This document shows, in pieces, positions 44,383 to 47,267 of a stretch of DNA of 47,267 bases. This DNA is from Candidatus Rokuibacteriota bacterium (GTDB lineage Bacteria > Methylomirabilota > Methylomirabilia > Rokubacteriales > CSP1-6). A model generated the notes under the pieces. The model had not been told where the DNA came from and searched no databases. It worked only from the letters and a program-made list of their open reading frames with translations. The DNA lies in NCBI GenBank assembly GCA_003220345.1, contig QHSC01000084.1, forward strand, positions 1 to 47,267, written 5' to 3'. Numbering within the stretch: the first letter of the stretch is position 1; each line of letters begins with the position of its first letter. Position numbers and translations under genes: made by a program.

Positions 44383-44811
44383 CTAGGGCTTGGAAGTCAG
44401 CAGCATGTAGGTGGCACGGCCCACGGCGACGAGACGGCCCGACGCATCGCTGATGCGGGCCTCGCCGAAGGCGATGGTGCGACCGCGGCGGAGCAGGCGT
44501 CCTTCGGCGAAGAGGTCGCCGTCGCCCGCCGCCGCGAGAAAGCTCACGTTGAGATCAAGGGTGCTCTGGCCCACGCCGCCCCCCGGCCCTTCGTGGGTGG
44601 TGCCGACGGCACCGCCCACGGCCATGTCCACGAGCGCGCTCAGCACGCCGCCGTGCACGGGGGCGCCCACGGCGTTGCGGAGGCCGTCCTTGACGGGGAC
44701 GCGCAGCTTGACCCAGCCCTCCCCGGCATCCTCGACGTTCACCTCGAGATGCCGCCAGAAGAGGTTCTCCTGGGCGCGGTCGCGGGCGAGGGTGAGGGGA
44801 TCGGTCGGCAT
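44383..44811 (-). CDS. PaaI-like hotdog thioesterase
   Basis: The 142-residue protein is a single hotdog domain. GAPVHGGVLSALVDMAVGGA carries the helix motif and STLDLNVSFLAAAGDGDL the strand that lines the active site. Family members hydrolyse acyl- or aryl-CoA thioesters. It has no ribosome site; the leader from the promoter at 44826 would be about nine bases. Confidence 0.86.
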   Translation of the reverse strand: MPTDPLTLARDRAQENLFWRHLEVNVEDAGEGWVKLRVPVKDGLRNAVGAPVHGGVLSALVDMAVGGAVGTTHEGPGGGVGQSTLDLNVSFLAAAGDGDLFAEGRLLRRGRTIAFGEARISDASGRLVAVGRATYMLLTSKP

Positions 44812-44825
44812 GGCTGGAGGGCTAG

Positions 44826-44854
44826 GTTATACCGAAAATGCGGGCGAGACTCAA
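44826..44854 (-). promoter_or_regulatory. Sigma-70-type promoter of the thioesterase and dehydrogenase genes
   Basis: On the minus strand TTGAGT (44854-44849) and TATAAC (44831-44826) are 17 bases apart. The expected start of transcription near 44820 is only about nine bases before the ATG at 44811, so the message is almost leaderless. Confidence 0.6.
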
Positions 44855-44860
44855 CGCTGA

Positions 44861-45122
44861 GGCACTGGGGCAATTTGCTTCGCCAGATCCACTCAGGCCT
44901 CGCCTCGCAGCGGAGCCGCTCAGCTCGAAATGCCACGTTGCGAGGGGGCCGGCAAGCCGATCAACTCAGCCCTCGCCTCGTGGCTGCGCCTCTCGGCTCG
45001 AACGGCCACGTACACTCACGTACGCCTCGGGCTGCCGGCCCGCTCGCGCGTGGCGGTTCGAGCTGAGGGCGCAGCCTGAGGCGAGAGCTGAGTGGATCTG
45101 GCTCGCAACTTGCCCCAGTGCC
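44861..45122. repeat. Composite inverted-repeat element (262 bases)
   Basis: Terminal arms of about 45 bases (44861-44906 and 45078-45122) are reverse complements apart from a few positions, with GGCACTGGGGCAA at the outer ends. Inside are three copies of a roughly 51-base unit: forward at 44887-44937 and 44960-45010, inverted at 45049-45098. Each has CTCGCCTC, GCTCGAA and GCCACG blocks. No gene is encoded in 44812-45211. Confidence 0.72.
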
Positions 45123-45132
45123 ACGGCTCGCA

Positions 45133-45161
45133 CTGACCACCAGCTCGTGAAGTGCTATGCT
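45133..45161 (+). promoter_or_regulatory. Sigma-70-type promoter of the ketopantoate reductase-like gene
   Basis: CTGACC (45133-45138), a 17-base spacer and TATGCT (45156-45161) preceded by an extended TGC. The leader to the ATG at 45212 would be about 44 bases. Confidence 0.5.
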
Positions 45162-45211
45162 CCCCACTCCGGGTACGAGGCGCCCGAAATCCACGCTCAG
45201 CAGGGGGAGAC

Positions 45212-46249
45212 ATGGCGACCAGGATCGGCATCATCGGAGCAGGGGCGATCGGATCTGTCGTCGGCGGCATGCTGACGCGCGCGGGGCACGATGTCACGCT
45301 CATCGATCAGTGGCCGGATCACATCGAGGCCATCAAGCGGCACGGGCTCCGGCTCTCGGGCACCTGCGGCGAGCACCTCGTTCCCGTCAAGGCGATGCAC
45401 ATCCACGAGACGCAGGGGCTTCGCTATCCCTTCGACGTCATCTTCATCTCCGTCAAGAGCTATGACACCGAGTGGGCGACCGCGCTCGCGACGGTGTACC
45501 TCCGTCAGCCCTCCGGGATCGTGGTCGACTTCCAGAACGGGATCAACGACGAGCGCGTGGCCGCCGTGGCGGGACGCGAGCGGACGCTCGGCTGCGTCAT
45601 CACCATCAGCGCCGGCATGTACGAGCCGGGCCACGCCATCCGTACCGACACGGGGAGCATCGGCTTCAAGATCGGCGAGCACGACGGCAAGGACACGCCG
45701 CGGGCCCAGGAGATCGCCCGCATCATGAACGACGTGGCGGTGACCAAGGTGACGCCCAATCTATGGGGCGAGCGGTGGTCCAAGCTCGCCGTGAACTGCA
45801 TGGTCAACCCGATCTCGGGGCTCTCCGGCTTCGACTCCGCCGAGGCGCGCACCAACCAGGTGCCGCGCCGCATCGCCGTCTTCACCGCGGCCGAGGTCAT
45901 CCAGGTGGGACGGGCGCGCGGCTTCGAGGTGGAGCCGATCTATAGCATCAAGACGCAACGCTTCGTGGATGCGGTGGCCGGCGACGGCCTGGCCGAGGTC
46001 GAGGCCGACATGTCCCGCGACGCCAAGAGCCGCGTGGGCGGCCGGCCCTCCATGCTCCAGGACGTGATGAAGGGCCGCCGCACGGAGATCAACTACCTGA
46101 ACGGCTACGTGGCGGACCAGGGGCGCCAGGTCGGTGTCAAAACACCCATCAACGACAAGATCGTCGAGCTCGTCAACGCCCCCGGCGTGGGCCAGCTCAA
46201 GCCTAATCCCAAGAACCTCGACCCCCTCTGGGCCATGGTGCCGCACTAG
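45212..46249 (+). CDS. 2-dehydropantoate 2-reductase family protein (ApbA/PanE-like)
   Basis: The 345-residue oxidoreductase has the NADP-binding GIIGAGAIGSVVGGML, IFISVKSYDTEWA, QNGINDERVA and the domain-joining WGERWSKLAVNCMVNP (conserved Lys). It has GGRPSMLQDVMKGRRTEINY near the end. Classical PanE is about 300 residues, so this is a longer relative. It may reduce ketopantoate or another 2-keto acid. GGGGAG precedes the ATG. Confidence 0.83.
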   Translation: MATRIGIIGAGAIGSVVGGMLTRAGHDVTLIDQWPDHIEAIKRHGLRLSGTCGEHLVPVKAMHIHETQGLRYPFDVIFISVKSYDTEWATALATVYLRQPSGIVVDFQNGINDERVAAVAGRERTLGCVITISAGMYEPGHAIRTDTGSIGFKIGEHDGKDTPRAQEIARIMNDVAVTKVTPNLWGERWSKLAVNCMVNPISGLSGFDSAEARTNQVPRRIAVFTAAEVIQVGRARGFEVEPIYSIKTQRFVDAVAGDGLAEVEADMSRDAKSRVGGRPSMLQDVMKGRRTEINYLNGYVADQGRQVGVKTPINDKIVELVNAPGVGQLKPNPKNLDPLWAMVPH

Positions 46250-46291
46250 AAGGACCTGACAGGGAAACCCGGAACACCAGGAGATCGGCGC

Positions 46292-47182
46292 ATGGACCGC
46301 AAGAAGGCCTCGGATTTCGACCAGGAACTTCTCAACATCTTCGATGAGTATGTCCATGGAGCGATCGATCGCCGAGGCTTTCTGGATCGGGCAGCGAGGT
46401 TTGCCGCGGCGGGTATGACGGCGGTCATGCTACTCGACGCGCTGAATCCCAGGTTCGCCGAAGCGCAGCAGGTTGCGAAGGACGACAAGCGCCTTAAGAC
46501 GCAGTACGTCGACTACGAGTCGCCGCAAGGAACCGGGAAGGTGCGGGCGTACGTGGCGAGGCCGAGCGACGCCACAGGCAAGCTGCCGGGCATTCTCGTC
46601 GTCCACGAGAACCGCGGACTCAACCCCCACATCGAGGACATCACGCGGCGCCTCGCCCTCGACAACTTCATGGCGTTCGCGCCCGATGCCCTGACCCCGC
46701 TGGGCGGGTATCCGGGCGGGGAGGACAAGGCGCGAGAGCTGTTCGCAAAGCTGGATCAGGCGAAGACCCGCGAGGACTTCGTGGCCGCGGCGGCAGTCCT
46801 GAAGGCCCGGTCCGACTGCACCGGCAAGATCGGCGTGGTCGGTTTTTGCTACGGTGGCGGAATCGCACACATGCTGGCGACGCGCCTGCCCGATCTTGCC
46901 GCGGCCGTCCCCTTCTACGGCACTCAGCCCCCCGTCTCGGATGCCGTGAAGGTCAAGGCGCCCCTGCTCGTTCACCACGCGGAGAACGACGAGCGCGTCA
47001 ACGCCGGCTGGCCCGCTTACGAGGCTGCGCTCAAGGCCAGCAACGTCACGTACTCGATGTACCAGTATCCGGGCACGCAGCACGGCTTCAACAACGACAC
47101 GACGCCGCGATATGACGAGGCCGCCGCCAAGCTCGCCTGGCAGCGGACGCTCGAGTTCTTCAACAAGAACCTGCGGGGCTAG
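46292..47182 (+). CDS. Dienelactone hydrolase family protein with Tat-like leader
   Basis: The 296-residue alpha/beta hydrolase has an N-terminal IDRRGFLDRAARFAAAGMTA twin-arginine-like signal. A dienelactone-hydrolase domain follows with nucleophile Cys186 in GFCYGGG, VVHENRGLNPHIEDI, HAENDERVNAGWP (Asp) and QHGFNND (His). Export distinguishes it from the cytoplasmic enzyme of chlorocatechol breakdown. Its gene follows the preceding one by 42 bases, with AGGAGAT before the ATG. Confidence 0.86.
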   Translation: MDRKKASDFDQELLNIFDEYVHGAIDRRGFLDRAARFAAAGMTAVMLLDALNPRFAEAQQVAKDDKRLKTQYVDYESPQGTGKVRAYVARPSDATGKLPGILVVHENRGLNPHIEDITRRLALDNFMAFAPDALTPLGGYPGGEDKARELFAKLDQAKTREDFVAAAAVLKARSDCTGKIGVVGFCYGGGIAHMLATRLPDLAAAVPFYGTQPPVSDAVKVKAPLLVHHAENDERVNAGWPAYEAALKASNVTYSMYQYPGTQHGFNNDTTPRYDEAAAKLAWQRTLEFFNKNLRG

Positions 47183-47195
47183 GCGAAGAGCCGAC

Positions 47196-47267
47196 ATGCG
47201 CTTCGGCGTCTGCTTCATGGCCAACATCGACGAGATCGGGTTCTTCACCCACGCCGAGAGCCTGGGC
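47196..47267 (+). CDS. LLM-class flavin-dependent oxidoreductase (start only, cut by window)
   Basis: Twenty-four codons are visible, beginning MRFGVCFMANIDEIGFFTHA. This matches the N-terminus of luciferase-like flavin monooxygenases (first strand, then FFTHAExLG). It starts 13 bases after the dienelactone hydrolase-like gene and is probably in its operon. Confidence 0.6.
   Translation, partial: MRFGVCFMANIDEIGFFTHAESLG

Noticed and set aside
44887..45098. CRISPR-like array
   Set aside because: Only three diverged units are present, one inverted, with unequal spacing and no cas genes; a composite repeat is the better description.

Overview
The window is a high-GC stretch (about two thirds G+C by eye) from a Gram-negative-type bacterium: it carries an MlaC-like periplasmic lipid carrier, several lipoproteins, an OmpA-like protein, a PpiD-like periplasmic chaperone and Tat-type leaders. 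Branched-chain amino acid ABC genes, LLM and acyl-CoA enzymes, an NtrC-type two-component system and a probable selenoprotein would fit a large-genome, uncultivated soil or subsurface lineage such as Candidatus Rokubacteria/Methylomirabilota. That placement is an inference from gene style; no rRNA is present to settle it.

Layout. (1) 1-5163, minus strand: a liv-type ABC transporter operon (livG, livF, binding protein, livH, livM) ending in a 3-hydroxyisobutyrate dehydrogenase-like gene. livG and livH each have an internal deletion with a frame change. (2) 5275-9320, plus: tRNA-Pro(UGG), an ACT protein, a beta carbonic anhydrase, a DUF3047 protein, small secreted proteins, an MlaC-like protein and tRNA-Arg(UCU). 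(3) 9348-18542, plus: a peptidoglycan-binding-domain protein, an NtrC-type regulator with its sensor kinase, a lipoprotein, a trehalose operon (otsB, a membrane sensor-HAMP-OtsA fusion, a CBS protein) and an OmpA-like lipoprotein. Three sigma-54-type promoters here each have palindromic sites of the form KGTAAG-N-CYTRCA about 85-130 bp upstream, suggesting one regulon centred on the local two-component system. (4) 18614-21363: a lone receiver protein, two large inverted-repeat elements, a HEAGH membrane protein and a rhodanese-MoeB protein. The MoeB reading frame is interrupted by TGA exactly at the conserved catalytic cysteine and followed by a SECIS-like hairpin, so it is a probable selenoprotein.

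(5) 21381-33689, plus: dTDP-sugar genes (rfbA, rfbC, rfbB), an HtrA-like pseudoprotease, an HD phosphohydrolase, glutaryl-CoA dehydrogenase-like, MFS, tRNA m1A58 methyltransferase, NCS2 permease, PpiD-like and greA genes. (6) 33699-35112: an orphan DGQHR-domain gene read from an AT-rich patch. (7) 35113-44854, minus: a catabolic cluster with a PaaI-type thioesterase, a 2-hydroxyacid dehydrogenase, an SsuABC/NMT1-type ABC transporter, a carbamoylase-like nitrilase, a dihydropyrimidinase-like hydrolase, an MmgE/PrpD protein and an IlvD/Edd dehydratase. Its transporter part starts from a consensus-perfect sigma-54 promoter. (8) 44861-47267, plus: a composite repeat, a ketopantoate reductase-like gene, a Tat-exported dienelactone hydrolase-like gene and the start of an LLM flavin oxidoreductase.

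No CRISPR array, insertion sequence or phage gene was seen. All calls come from reading translations and motifs by eye; no database search was run.
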